Positions 23,329 to 31,776 of a stretch of 64,000 nucleotides of DNA are shown here, piece by piece. The notes beneath the pieces were generated by a model. It saw only the letters and a list, made by a program, of their open reading frames with translations, ran no database searches and had not been told where the DNA came from. Both the position numbers and the translations under genes were made by a program. The stretch comes from Caldalkalibacillus thermarum. GTDB lineage: Bacteria; Bacillota; Bacilli; Caldalkalibacillales; Caldalkalibacillaceae. The DNA lies in contig NZ_BMKZ01000002.1 in NCBI RefSeq assembly GCF_014644735.1, forward strand, positions 1-64,000, written 5' to 3'. Within the stretch, counting starts at the first letter, position 1. Each line of letters begins with the position of its first letter.

Positions 23329-26136
23329 CTACCCTTCTGCATCTGCTTCTTCCCCATCCACCGGTTCAGCTTCTTCCCCGGGAGCAGTTTGGTTTATCAC
23401 TTGTTGCTGTTGCCAAGTCTCCAGCTGCTTTTCAATTTCAGTCATAATCCGGCCTGCTTTTTCCCACTGACCAGCGCTCATTGCGTCCCGGTAGGCATTA
23501 AATAGATCGGCCAACTGATCAACCAAAGCTTCGGCAGTCACGATGAGTGGCGTTTGTTCGTCTTGGCCAGATTGCTGTCCATCCGCCCGGACGTCTCCTG
23601 CTTCCATTTCCAGCAGGCGGTCTATCGCCTCTTCAAAGGTGTCTTCCATCACAATGTAATCTTGATAAGCCACAATAATTTTCCCCACTTCAGGCAGTGA
23701 AGTGTGCGAGTCGGATTCAATATAGACAGGCTCCACATAAAGCAGCGTATCCTCTATGGGGATCACCAATAAATTGCCTCTGATGGTCCGTGAACCACCT
23801 TGTGACCAAAGATTTAATTGCTGAGAGATATACGGATCTTGGTTAATCCGGTTCTCAATTTGTTGCGGTCCGTAAACGGTCCGTTGTTTGGGGAAGCGGT
23901 ACAAGAGCAGCTCACCATAGTATTCCCAATCGTTTCGCACTGCCAGCCAGGCAATCATGTTTTGCCTGTTATTCGGGGTAAAAGGCTGGATCAGGATAAA
24001 CTCTTCCTGCTCTTCATCGGGTAGCTGCATGGTAATGTAGTAAGGTTCCATCAAAATATCTTGGTCATAATATTTCTCTGTGGGAAAAGCCCACATGTCT
24101 TCCCGGTTATAAAAAACTTCTAAATCGCTCATATGATAGGTTCTGAAGATATCTGCCTGATAGGTAAACAAATTGACGGGGTAGCGGAAATGGGCCCGGA
24201 TGTCTTCTGGTATCTTTTCCTCGAACAAACCGGGGAAAATGTTCGCATACGTTTGCCACAGGGGGTCCTCCCGGTCAACAACATAAAAATGAACCTCGCC
24301 CGTGTAAGCATCTACGACTACTTTGACTGGGTTCCGGATATAATTGAAACCCGTTCTCACTGGTTCGGCATAAGGATAGTAGCGGGTGGTTGTATAAGCA
24401 TCCACAATCCAAACCAACGTCCCGTCATTTCTGACCACAATATAGGGGTCTTGGTCATATTGCAAAAAAGGGGCAATGGACTTAATACGCTCCATAATAT
24501 TTCGTTTTCTGAGCAGCTGGCTTTCTTCAGTAATCAAACCAGAGATAAAGATGCGCGGCGATTTTTCCTCCCAGGCATACACAAAACGATGAAAACGGGT
24601 CATAGGAATCCCGCTATCTGCAGTATAGCGGTAGGTTACATTAGAATCCCCTTCTGGATAATCAAACTCATCGACCTTGGTATTGACGATCACGGAGGAA
24701 TAATTTTGTTCTCCAAAATAAATCTGGGGGCGGGTCACGTTCAGGCTGCCCTCAGGCGGCAAATTTTTAACCAAAAACTCCGGTTGCCCTTGAGGTGTAA
24801 CATGGTTGACATGACTGGCCGCTATGCCATATCCATGTGTGTAGCGCAAAGTCCGGTTCACCCATGTTTGAGCCTGGGCGGGTAAGTTTTCCGTATTTAA
24901 TTCCCTAGCCCCAATAAACACCTGGTGATACTCCCCATCTATCGGGTAGCGGTCCACATCTACATCATTAAACTGGTAGTACGTGCGGATGGTTTGCATC
25001 TGGTTGTACACATCAAGGAGGGGCCGTGGATCATTAATGCGCACATTATTTAAAGTGAGGCGGTTTCTCTCCAGCAACTCCTCCGATAGCACACCGCTGC
25101 CTGTATTGACATATTGGCGAATATTGTCCAAGCCATAGGCTTGGCGGGTATAGGTCAGACTATGTTCAAGATAGGGTTTTTCCCGCTCAAATTCATTTGG
25201 TGTGACCACAAACTGTTGTACACCCCAGGCGGCCAGTTGAACACCGATTAGCACAAGCACGTACAGGATTGGACCGGCTGCGATCAAGCGCCAGTTTTTT
25301 CTGTACAGGCCAACTAAGATGGCCACCGCAGCCATGACCGGTGTCACGCCCAAAAGATAGGCAGAGGGAATATTAATCACTACATCTGTGTAGCTGGCGC
25401 CGTAAACTACACTTTTCTGTTGAAAGCCATTAATCGTATCGCTTAACACGGTGTCGTAGCGGCCCAAAAAATGTTTCGTTCCCAGAAGCCCTCCTAACAA
25501 CATCACGCTCAACGTAAACTGGATCCTGGCTCCCCGATCCCTCCACAACAACTTGGCTAGCCCGTAAGCTGTACCTTGAATGATTAATATGACGATCACC
25601 AAACCAAGCAATGAACTGACCACAAAATTCCAGAAAGGCAAAGAATAAACATAGAAGGCGATATCATGACCAAAAATAGGATCTCTGACCTGAAATGACA
25701 CTTGGTTTTGATAGGTTAAAAACCGCTCCCAACCTAATCCTTGGACAACACTTGAACCCAATAAACCGTAAAGGGAGGCCATAACAAGACTGCTGATCAT
25801 AAACAGCTTGCGCTGACGGAATATGAATGGTAATTCCTCAGGGAAAAAGTGGTGTAAATAGGCGCGTCTGATGCCTAGCAGGGTCAGGAATAACGTACAG
25901 CTAAATAACAGGAAACCTGCAGCAAATAGCAGGATACGTGCAGATAGGATGGTGATAAAGACATCGCTATAACCCAATGAATCCATCCATATGTATTCAG
26001 CCAACAAAGAAAATAAAAAGTCACCAATCACGAAAATCATCAAAAACAGACCGGCTGCAGCAAGCCAGTATGCTTTTTTCTTGTTTAATTTTTTCTTGGG
26101 CTGATAATCGTGATAATGATAAACCTTAAACTTCAA
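23329..26136 (-). CDS. UPF0182 (COG1615) large membrane protein
   Basis: A 935-residue protein of the UPF0182 family, function unknown. The first 300 residues hold about seven transmembrane helices (WLAAAGLFLMIFVIGDFLFSLL is the first), with the family motif YIWMDSLGYSDVF. The remaining 600 residues form a large soluble part, probably outside the cell, rich in Asp, Glu and Tyr (NRIQNPVKVVVDAYTGEVHFYVVDRED-like blocks). The last 90 residues are an acidic low-complexity tail (GEEAEPVDGEEADAEG) with a preceding helical segment. It appears to be a single-gene unit. Length is normal for the family and nothing is broken. Confidence 0.9.
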   Translation of the reverse strand: MKFKVYHYHDYQPKKKLNKKKAYWLAAAGLFLMIFVIGDFLFSLLAEYIWMDSLGYSDVFITILSARILLFAAGFLLFSCTLFLTLLGIRRAYLHHFFPEELPFIFRQRKLFMISSLVMASLYGLLGSSVVQGLGWERFLTYQNQVSFQVRDPIFGHDIAFYVYSLPFWNFVVSSLLGLVIVILIIQGTAYGLAKLLWRDRGARIQFTLSVMLLGGLLGTKHFLGRYDTVLSDTINGFQQKSVVYGASYTDVVINIPSAYLLGVTPVMAAVAILVGLYRKNWRLIAAGPILYVLVLIGVQLAAWGVQQFVVTPNEFEREKPYLEHSLTYTRQAYGLDNIRQYVNTGSGVLSEELLERNRLTLNNVRINDPRPLLDVYNQMQTIRTYYQFNDVDVDRYPIDGEYHQVFIGARELNTENLPAQAQTWVNRTLRYTHGYGIAASHVNHVTPQGQPEFLVKNLPPEGSLNVTRPQIYFGEQNYSSVIVNTKVDEFDYPEGDSNVTYRYTADSGIPMTRFHRFVYAWEEKSPRIFISGLITEESQLLRKRNIMERIKSIAPFLQYDQDPYIVVRNDGTLVWIVDAYTTTRYYPYAEPVRTGFNYIRNPVKVVVDAYTGEVHFYVVDREDPLWQTYANIFPGLFEEKIPEDIRAHFRYPVNLFTYQADIFRTYHMSDLEVFYNREDMWAFPTEKYYDQDILMEPYYITMQLPDEEQEEFILIQPFTPNNRQNMIAWLAVRNDWEYYGELLLYRFPKQRTVYGPQQIENRINQDPYISQQLNLWSQGGSRTIRGNLLVIPIEDTLLYVEPVYIESDSHTSLPEVGKIIVAYQDYIVMEDTFEEAIDRLLEMEAGDVRADGQQSGQDEQTPLIVTAEALVDQLADLFNAYRDAMSAGQWEKAGRIMTEIEKQLETWQQQQVINQTAPGEEAEPVDGEEADAEG

Positions 26137-26180
26137 AAGCGCTCACCCCTTATCAAAACCATGAGATCAGACAGTCCCAT

Positions 26181-26225
26181 AAAAATTAAAGCCTCCCCTC
26201 CACCGCTTAAGTGTAAGGAAGGCTT
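26181..26225 (-). terminator. Terminator of the Fe-S carrier gene
   Basis: AAGCC-TCCCCT pairs with AGGAA-GGCTT around a 16-base loop; T-rich on the minus-strand side (TTTAATTTTT). Confidence 0.65.
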
Positions 26226-26237
26226 GCGTTCACGTGT

Positions 26238-26588
26238 TTAACACTCTTCCGGTTTTCCGGCATCTTCCGCTGTCCGGAAGGAAGTTCCACAACCACAGGT
26301 GGCAATGGCATTGGGATTATCGATGGTGAAACCCCCGCCCATCAAATTTTCTTTGTAGTCGATTTTGGTCCCTGCCAAAAATTTTTTGCTGTTTGCGTCC
26401 ACAACGATGGTGATTCCGTTTTGTTCAAACACCTCGTCGCCATCTTTTTTTTCTGTATCAAATCCCATACCATAGGTCAATCCGCTGCATCCGCCATAGG
26501 TGACACCGATACGCAGGTATGGGTTACCTTCTTCTTCAGCCAGCATTTCTTTAATTTTAGCACTAGCACTCTCGGTAATGGTGATCAT
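26238..26588 (-). CDS. yutM: A-type iron-sulfur carrier (HesB/IscA family, YutM-like)
   Basis: Carries and hands over Fe-S clusters during maturation of enzymes. The 116 residues have the three conserved cysteines: one in TYGGCSGLTYGM (about residue 34) and two in ATCGCGTSF (about 98 and 100). GGGFTIDNPNA lies before them. The C-terminal end GKPEEC matches B. subtilis YutM. AAGGAGGGAG lies before ATG 26588. It is divergent from ywhD and is a single gene. Confidence 0.9.
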   Translation of the reverse strand: MITITESASAKIKEMLAEEEGNPYLRIGVTYGGCSGLTYGMGFDTEKKDGDEVFEQNGITIVVDANSKKFLAGTKIDYKENLMGGGFTIDNPNAIATCGCGTSFRTAEDAGKPEEC

Positions 26589-26668
26589 TTTTAAGCTCCC
26601 TCCTTATGGAGTCTTTATGATTATTATAACGCGTCAAATAAACAGACACAAGAACGATGATCCTCTTC

Positions 26669-26694
26669 ATTTATTGTGGCAATTTATTGTGGCA
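26669..26694. repeat. 13-bp perfect head-to-tail duplication
   Basis: ATTTATTGTGGCA occurs twice with no gap (26669-26681, 26682-26694), in the space between yutM and ywhD. Confidence 0.95.
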
Positions 26695-26802
26695 CTGTAC
26701 ACCAATTATACTTTACAGGCTGCGTATCTATCTGTTCAAAAATATGATAAAATATGAACTAAAAGCGGTGATAACCCATTAGCTTTTGAAAGGGTGAAAA
26801 CG

Positions 26803-27321
26803 ATGGATTTATTAAACAAAAATAAAAAGAACAAATCACAATTTACAATTTTGAACAATGATTCTACAGATGGACATGGCGGTTTTGGGGTAGGCACACT
26901 CAACTTGAATAATGTTTCTCCTGTCATCATTGATGTAGAGAATGAACGGGCTTTTGTAGACATGGGTGCTTTACATGCCAGAAGTGAAGTGGAAAAGCGG
27001 ATCAAATTTACCCCTAATAAAGAAGAGGTGCCCAATGGCCGCCCCTACTGGATCGTATGGGTCACTGTGGATCGTAATGAGCATGGACCCTATTACGCCG
27101 GGGTAGCTGCTTGTGAGATGACAGTGGACCGGGAAGCACGGCGGGGCTACAAGAATTTAGCCGAACATGTCAATCATATGGACAAAGCGCTTAAACGCAA
27201 AATCGTGGTTAACCATATGGATAAGAAGTCCAAGAAAATCCTCAAGGATTTTCTCCAAAATCATAATCAAAACATGTGGGAGCATTCCAGTGAAGATCTC
27301 AAGCAACAACTGGAAGCCTAA
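26803..27321 (+). CDS. ywhD: YwhD-family protein
   Basis: A 172-residue soluble protein of the YwhD family, found only in Bacilli, function unknown. Recognised by FTILNNDSTDGHGGFGVGTLNLNNVSPVIID and DMGALHARSEVEKRIKF, followed by WVTVDRNEHGPYYAGVAACEM. ATG 26803 is preferred to the GTG at 26794, which overlaps the AAGGGTG ribosome site. It ends at a strong terminator shared with brxA. Confidence 0.88.
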   Translation: MDLLNKNKKNKSQFTILNNDSTDGHGGFGVGTLNLNNVSPVIIDVENERAFVDMGALHARSEVEKRIKFTPNKEEVPNGRPYWIVWVTVDRNEHGPYYAGVAACEMTVDREARRGYKNLAEHVNHMDKALKRKIVVNHMDKKSKKILKDFLQNHNQNMWEHSSEDLKQQLEA

Positions 27322-27329
27322 AGCATAAC

Positions 27330-27368
27330 AAAAAACGCTTGGCTGATGTGGAAGTCCAAGCGTTTTTT
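27330..27368. terminator. Bidirectional terminator between ywhD and brxA
   Basis: AAAAAACGCTTGG / CCAAGCGTTTTTT, a 13-bp perfect stem with a 13-base loop. Confidence 0.95.
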
Positions 27369-27386
27369 GTATGTTAATCTTTGTGA

Positions 27387-27824
27387 TTACGCTTCGTGGG
27401 CTTTGTCGTATAAGGCATGCAGCTTGGCGATAATGCTCTCCATATCACTGTCCTCGATTTCATGGCGCTGTACCATGCCCACGATTTTTCCATCTTTTAA
27501 CACGGCAAATGAAGGTGATGAAGGCGGATAACCTTCAAAATATTCCCGGGCTCGTGCTGTTGCTTCCTTATCCTGTCCGGCAAAGACGGTGAACAGATGA
27601 TCAGGCTTTTTGTCGTAATTAAGGGATTGAACAGCAGCGGGGCGGGCCAATCCGGCTGCACAGCCACAAACAGAGTTCACCACTACCAGCGCCACCCCTT
27701 TGGCAGACCTAAACGCTTCGTCTACTTCTTCCGGTGTTTTTAATTCTACAAAGCCGTGCCGGGTCAGCTCTTCTCGCATCGGACGAATCATCAGATCCAT
27801 CTGATTTTGGAAAAACATATTCAT
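27387..27824 (-). CDS. brxA: Bacilliredoxin (BrxA/BrxB family, YphP-like)
   Basis: Removes bacillithiol from oxidised proteins. The 145-residue thioredoxin-like fold has an unusual CGC active site in VVVNSVCGCAAGLARPAAVQS (two cysteines flanking Gly). The segments RPMREELTRHGFVELKTPEEV and FAGQDKEATARAREYFEG are characteristic. It is nearer B. subtilis YphP (BrxA) than YqiW, but the paralogue assignment is tentative. ATG 27824 is chosen for its spacing from AAGGAGGTGA. The gene starts 31 bases after the hfq stop and may be part of the miaA-hfq unit. Confidence 0.9.
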   Translation of the reverse strand: MNMFFQNQMDLMIRPMREELTRHGFVELKTPEEVDEAFRSAKGVALVVVNSVCGCAAGLARPAAVQSLNYDKKPDHLFTVFAGQDKEATARAREYFEGYPPSSPSFAVLKDGKIVGMVQRHEIEDSDMESIIAKLHALYDKAHEA

Positions 27825-27855
27825 CCGCACTCACCTCCTTAATATGATGGGGTTT

Positions 27856-28089
27856 TTATTTTTCCTGCTCATGATTGAGGGATACAGGACGGGCTGGTGT
27901 AAAGGTAGAAATGGCATGTTTATACACAAGTTGTTGCTTTCCTTCAGAATCGATCACGATAGTGAAATTATCAAAGGCTTTGACAAAGCCTCTAAGTTGA
28001 TACCCGTTCACAAGATAAACTGTAACGGGAATATTCTCTTTGCGAATCTGATTTAAAAAGAAATCCTGAATATTGACGTTTTGTTTCAT
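27856..28089 (-). CDS. hfq: RNA chaperone Hfq
   Basis: Hexameric Sm-like RNA chaperone, 77 residues. Sm1 motif: [36 protein letters not shown]; Sm2 motif: [13 protein letters not shown] (the YKHAI core). NIQDFFLN at the start is typical. It lies 42 bases after miaA in the order miaA-hfq seen in most bacteria. AGGAGGAAC precedes the ATG. Confidence 0.97.
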   Translation of the reverse strand: MKQNVNIQDFFLNQIRKENIPVTVYLVNGYQLRGFVKAFDNFTIVIDSEGKQQLVYKHAISTFTPARPVSLNHEQEK

Positions 28090-28131
28090 CTTTCTATGTT
28101 CCTCCTCATTTTTTGCTTACTTTAATCTATT

Positions 28132-29073
28132 CTAGATCATCTGCCATTTTCCTGCCACATAGTGGATAATATTTTTGACCACCGCAGAAAACTGGCGATG
28201 ATCGGTTACCTCAAACCAGCGAATCTCGTCCATGCGCCGGAACCAGCTGAGCTGCCTCTTGGCATACCGCCGTGTGTTGCGCTTGATCAATTCCACGGCT
28301 TCATCCAATGTCAATTCGCCCTCTAAATAACGAACAATCTCTTTATAGCCGATTGCCTGCATGGACGTAGACGATTTTGGCACCCCTCGTGCTAGCAGTT
28401 GTTTGACTTCTTCCACCAAACCTTGTTCCATCATTTGGTCTACCCGTTGATTAATGCGTTGGTACAGTTTTTCCCGTTCCATAGTTAACCCAATCATGAC
28501 AAGATCATAGGGAGAACGGCGGTGCCAGTCCTGTTGATAGTGTGCCATGCTTTTGCCTGTTGTCTCCAGAATCTCCAGCGCTCGTATCACCCGCCTGGTA
28601 TTGTTTGGATGCAGCCTGGCCGCATAGGCCGGATCACGAGTTTGCAATTCTTTGTAAAGAGCCTCTTTGCCGTGTTCAGCTAAAAATCTTTTCCACTTTT
28701 CCCGCAGGGCAGGGTTGTTCTTCTCAGCAAAGTGGAAGTCATGGGTGACCGCTTGCACATACAACCCTGTCCCTCCGACCAAGATGGGAAGCCGCCCTCT
28801 TCTATTGATTTCCTTGATATAAGACTTTGTCAAGTTCTGAAAGTGAGAGACAGAGAAGTCCTCATGGGGTTCAAGGATATCGATCAAGTAATGGGGAATG
28901 CCTTCCTTTTCTTCTTCCTTAATCTTGGCTGTCCCGATATCCATCCCTTTATATACTTGCATCGAATCTCCTGAAATGATTTCCCCATCAAAGGCTTTGG
29001 CCAGCTCAATACTTAATTTTGTTTTCCCAACTGCCGTGGGACCCACAATAGATAACAACCGGTCTTTATTCAT
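28132..29073 (-). CDS. miaA: tRNA dimethylallyltransferase MiaA
   Basis: Adds an isopentenyl group to A37 of tRNAs that read codons starting with U; MiaB (37057) then methylthiolates the product. The 313 residues have a P-loop GPTAVGKTKLSIELA, DSMQVYKGMDIGTAK, the swivel region and RRYAKRQLSWFRR near the C-terminus. It overlaps the end of the preceding methyltransferase gene by eight bases, showing coupling. The frame is intact. Confidence 0.97.
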   Translation of the reverse strand: MNKDRLLSIVGPTAVGKTKLSIELAKAFDGEIISGDSMQVYKGMDIGTAKIKEEEKEGIPHYLIDILEPHEDFSVSHFQNLTKSYIKEINRRGRLPILVGGTGLYVQAVTHDFHFAEKNNPALREKWKRFLAEHGKEALYKELQTRDPAYAARLHPNNTRRVIRALEILETTGKSMAHYQQDWHRRSPYDLVMIGLTMEREKLYQRINQRVDQMMEQGLVEEVKQLLARGVPKSSTSMQAIGYKEIVRYLEGELTLDEAVELIKRNTRRYAKRQLSWFRRMDEIRWFEVTDHRQFSAVVKNIIHYVAGKWQMI

Positions 29074-29860
29074 GATGATCGGACTCCAAGTCTATAATCC
29101 CAAACCAAAAGGAGGCATGGGGACGAATAAGGGGAGTAAAACCTAAAGCTTCAAAACGAGGGCTTTCCCGGGAGTCTTTCAGCACAATACGCTTTCTAGC
29201 CACCCGCCTTGCCTCTTGGATCGCTTCAGGTTTGAGTTCTTCATAGTTAGCCAGCCGTTTTAATGGGGCGATTCCCATCGAGCGCTGAACGGTTCGTTCA
29301 AACATGGGATCAAAATAGACCACATCAAACTGATTGTCAGCACATTGTTTGAGGTAAGACAAATGATGATTACAAATCACTTCAATGCGCCGCATCGCTT
29401 CATTGACGGCCTTTTGCTCAGTCTCAAATGTTTTAAGACCGTCTTGCACAATACAGGCCAGTACTGGAACAGACTCTATGCCTACCACCCTGCCTTTTTC
29501 GCCAACAATATAGCTGGCTACAATGGCATCGGCACCTAAGCCAAGGGTACAATCTAAAACGGACATACCCTCTTTAAGCCCCGCTGCTTTTGCTAAAGGG
29601 TCCTCTTCCCCCCTCATCAGGCGGCGGATGCGCAACATTGCAGAGTTAGGATGAAAGAAAAAAGGCTTCTCCTTCCCATCACAAAAAGCACATTTGATTC
29701 CTTCTGATGTCACGAGTACAATATGATCCGCTTCATACGTACGGCACAGAGCCTGAATGGAGTAAGATCGCCGCTTAACGAACGGAACACCCAGCCTTTG
29801 GGCCACTTGCTTGGCTTTAGATTCGAGATGGTCTTGTTTTCTTGCTGTGGTGACTAACAT
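29066..29860 (-). CDS. Class I SAM-dependent methyltransferase (RsmJ-like)
   Basis: A 264-residue Rossmann methyltransferase. The SAM-binding motif I is VLDCTLGLGADAIVASYIVG, and FDVVYFDPMF is a catalytic DPPY-type motif, as in 16S rRNA guanine methyltransferase RsmJ (DUF548). The N-terminal 90 residues form a separate small domain with HIVLVTSEGIKCAFCDGK. The substrate is likely a nucleic acid but not proven. It lies between mutL (two bases upstream) and miaA (overlap), in one operon with mutSL. Confidence 0.8.
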   Translation of the reverse strand: MLVTTARKQDHLESKAKQVAQRLGVPFVKRRSYSIQALCRTYEADHIVLVTSEGIKCAFCDGKEKPFFFHPNSAMLRIRRLMRGEEDPLAKAAGLKEGMSVLDCTLGLGADAIVASYIVGEKGRVVGIESVPVLACIVQDGLKTFETEQKAVNEAMRRIEVICNHHLSYLKQCADNQFDVVYFDPMFERTVQRSMGIAPLKRLANYEELKPEAIQEARRVARKRIVLKDSRESPRFEALGFTPLIRPHASFWFGIIDLESDHHE

Positions 29861-29862
29861 GG

Positions 29863-31776
29863 CTACATCACTCTTTTAAACATTTTTTCGATCTCATATT
29901 TGGTGAGTAACACCGTAATAGGTCGTCCATGGGGACAAGTGAAGGGATTGGAACTGAGTCGAAGCTTCTCAAGCAAAGCTTCCATCTCCTTGCGGGTCAA
30001 ATACTGATTCGCTTTAATGGATTGTTTACAAGCCATCATTTTAGCCACTTCGTCCCTAAAGGTCATCCACTCCAATTTTCCCTTGTGATGAATAGCAAAA
30101 TCAATCATTTCCCGAATCAACGCTTCTTCTTCACCCTGTGGGAACCAATTAGGATGAGACCGGATCATATATGCATGATGCCCAAATTCTTCTAAAAATA
30201 GACCTGCTTTTTCCAGTATGGGTTGATGCTTTTTGATGAGTGCAGCCTCACCTGCGGTAAATTCGAGAACCAGCGGAATGGCCAGTTCTTGACTGGCTCG
30301 CTCTGTCTGATTCAGTTTCTCTGTGAAATGTTCATACCATATTCGTTCTTGTGCGGCGTGCTGATCGATCATGTACAGCCCTTCTTCATTCTGGGCTAGA
30401 ATGTATGTGCCGTGAAGCTGGCCTATAGGGTACAATAGGGGGATCTTCTCAGCTGGCCGCTTCATTTGTTCAGCAACAGGTTGCTCCATTGCCTTTACTG
30501 CGGGGGGTTCTGCGACAGGATGAGATGTCTGTTTTCCAAGCTTTTCTTCCTCTTTCACAGGTAAACCTTCTGTTTCGGCATATTCGCCGCTTTGATCGTG
30601 AATCTGGTCAGGCTGAGAAGAATGCTGTACATGGGATTGATGAACAGAGTTGCCATCATTTGGTTTTTGAACTTCCTCAGGACGAGAAGGTTTTTCCTGT
30701 GGCAAACTCAGGTCGAGCGTTTGCTGGACAGGCTTGTGTTGACCTTGTGTACGCCGTTTCATACTGGATAAAGGCGAAGGAATGAGGCAATGTTCCTGTA
30801 ACGTTCGTTTTATTTCTTCCTCCAGCCATTCTAACAGTTCATTCTCTTTACTCAGCCTGATCTCCAGTTTTGCTGGGTGGACATTGACATCCAGTAAGCT
30901 GGGATCCATTTTCAGGCTCAAGAGTACAACCGGGTAACGGTGTGCCGGCAATAAGGTGTGATAGGCTTGTAAAATGGCTCTGTTAATCCCTTGATGCTTA
31001 ACAAAGCGGCCGTTAATAATAACGGTCAGATAATGCCTGTTCGCCCGGGTTAGGTCAGGCTTGCTCAAAAAGCCTTCTGCTTCAAAATCCAGATGGGCCG
31101 CCTGAAAAGGAAGCATCTGTTTGGCTGCTTGATGTCCGTAAATATGAGCCAATATGTGCAACAGGTTCCCATTCCCACTGGTTGAAAGCAGGGTTCTTCC
31201 GTTATGCCGCAAGCGAAAAGAGATGGTGGAGTGGGCCAGGGCCAAACGGTTGATCAAGTCGCTGATATGGCTTAACTCAGTGTGAACGGTTTTTAAATAT
31301 TTGTAGCGGGCAGGGGTATTAAAGAACAAGTCGGTCACTTCCACCATGGTGCCTTGGCGGAGAGGGGCATCTTCAACCGTTGTCACTTGCCCTCCCTCCA
31401 AACGGATGAGCGTTCCCTTTTCGTCTTGTCCGTTCCAAGTCTCTAGCGTCACTTTGGAGACGGCAGCGATGCTGGGTAACGCTTCTCCTCTAAATCCCAA
31501 GGTTTTGATCCGGAACAAATCCCTTTCCGTTTTAACTTTGCTGGTGGCATGACGTTCAAAAGCCAATTGACTGTCTTGACGGGACATGCCGGTCCCATTA
31601 TCTGTCACCTTAATCCGCTTTAAGCCCCCATCCTCTACCTCCACGTCAATGACTGTGCTTTGGGCATCAATGGCATTTTCAACCAGTTCCTTAACGACTG
31701 AAGCAGGACGCTCCACTACCTCCCCCGCAGCAATTTTATTGGCCAGATCTTCGCTCATCACCTGGATGTGGTTCAT
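29863..31776 (-). CDS. mutL: DNA mismatch repair endonuclease MutL
   Basis: Couples mismatch recognition by MutS to strand removal. The 637 residues have an N-terminal GHKL ATPase (ELVENAIDAQS, DNGTGM, TLGFRGEALPSIA) and a long charged linker (about residues 335-440, rich in Gln, Glu and Pro). The C-terminal endonuclease/dimer domain has DQHAAQERIWYE (the metal-binding DQHAX2EX4E form), ACKQSIKAN and CPHGRP. This marks it as a nicking MutL, as expected in organisms without MutH. It overlaps mutS by four bases. Confidence 0.96.
   Translation of the reverse strand: MNHIQVMSEDLANKIAAGEVVERPASVVKELVENAIDAQSTVIDVEVEDGGLKRIKVTDNGTGMSRQDSQLAFERHATSKVKTERDLFRIKTLGFRGEALPSIAAVSKVTLETWNGQDEKGTLIRLEGGQVTTVEDAPLRQGTMVEVTDLFFNTPARYKYLKTVHTELSHISDLINRLALAHSTISFRLRHNGRTLLSTSGNGNLLHILAHIYGHQAAKQMLPFQAAHLDFEAEGFLSKPDLTRANRHYLTVIINGRFVKHQGINRAILQAYHTLLPAHRYPVVLLSLKMDPSLLDVNVHPAKLEIRLSKENELLEWLEEEIKRTLQEHCLIPSPLSSMKRRTQGQHKPVQQTLDLSLPQEKPSRPEEVQKPNDGNSVHQSHVQHSSQPDQIHDQSGEYAETEGLPVKEEEKLGKQTSHPVAEPPAVKAMEQPVAEQMKRPAEKIPLLYPIGQLHGTYILAQNEEGLYMIDQHAAQERIWYEHFTEKLNQTERASQELAIPLVLEFTAGEAALIKKHQPILEKAGLFLEEFGHHAYMIRSHPNWFPQGEEEALIREMIDFAIHHKGKLEWMTFRDEVAKMMACKQSIKANQYLTRKEMEALLEKLRLSSNPFTCPHGRPITVLLTKYEIEKMFKRVM

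Noticed and set aside
24133-24885. A 250-codon open frame on the plus strand
   Set aside because: It lies wholly inside the UPF0182 gene on the other strand, has no ribosome site and no recognisable protein motifs; it is a shadow frame.
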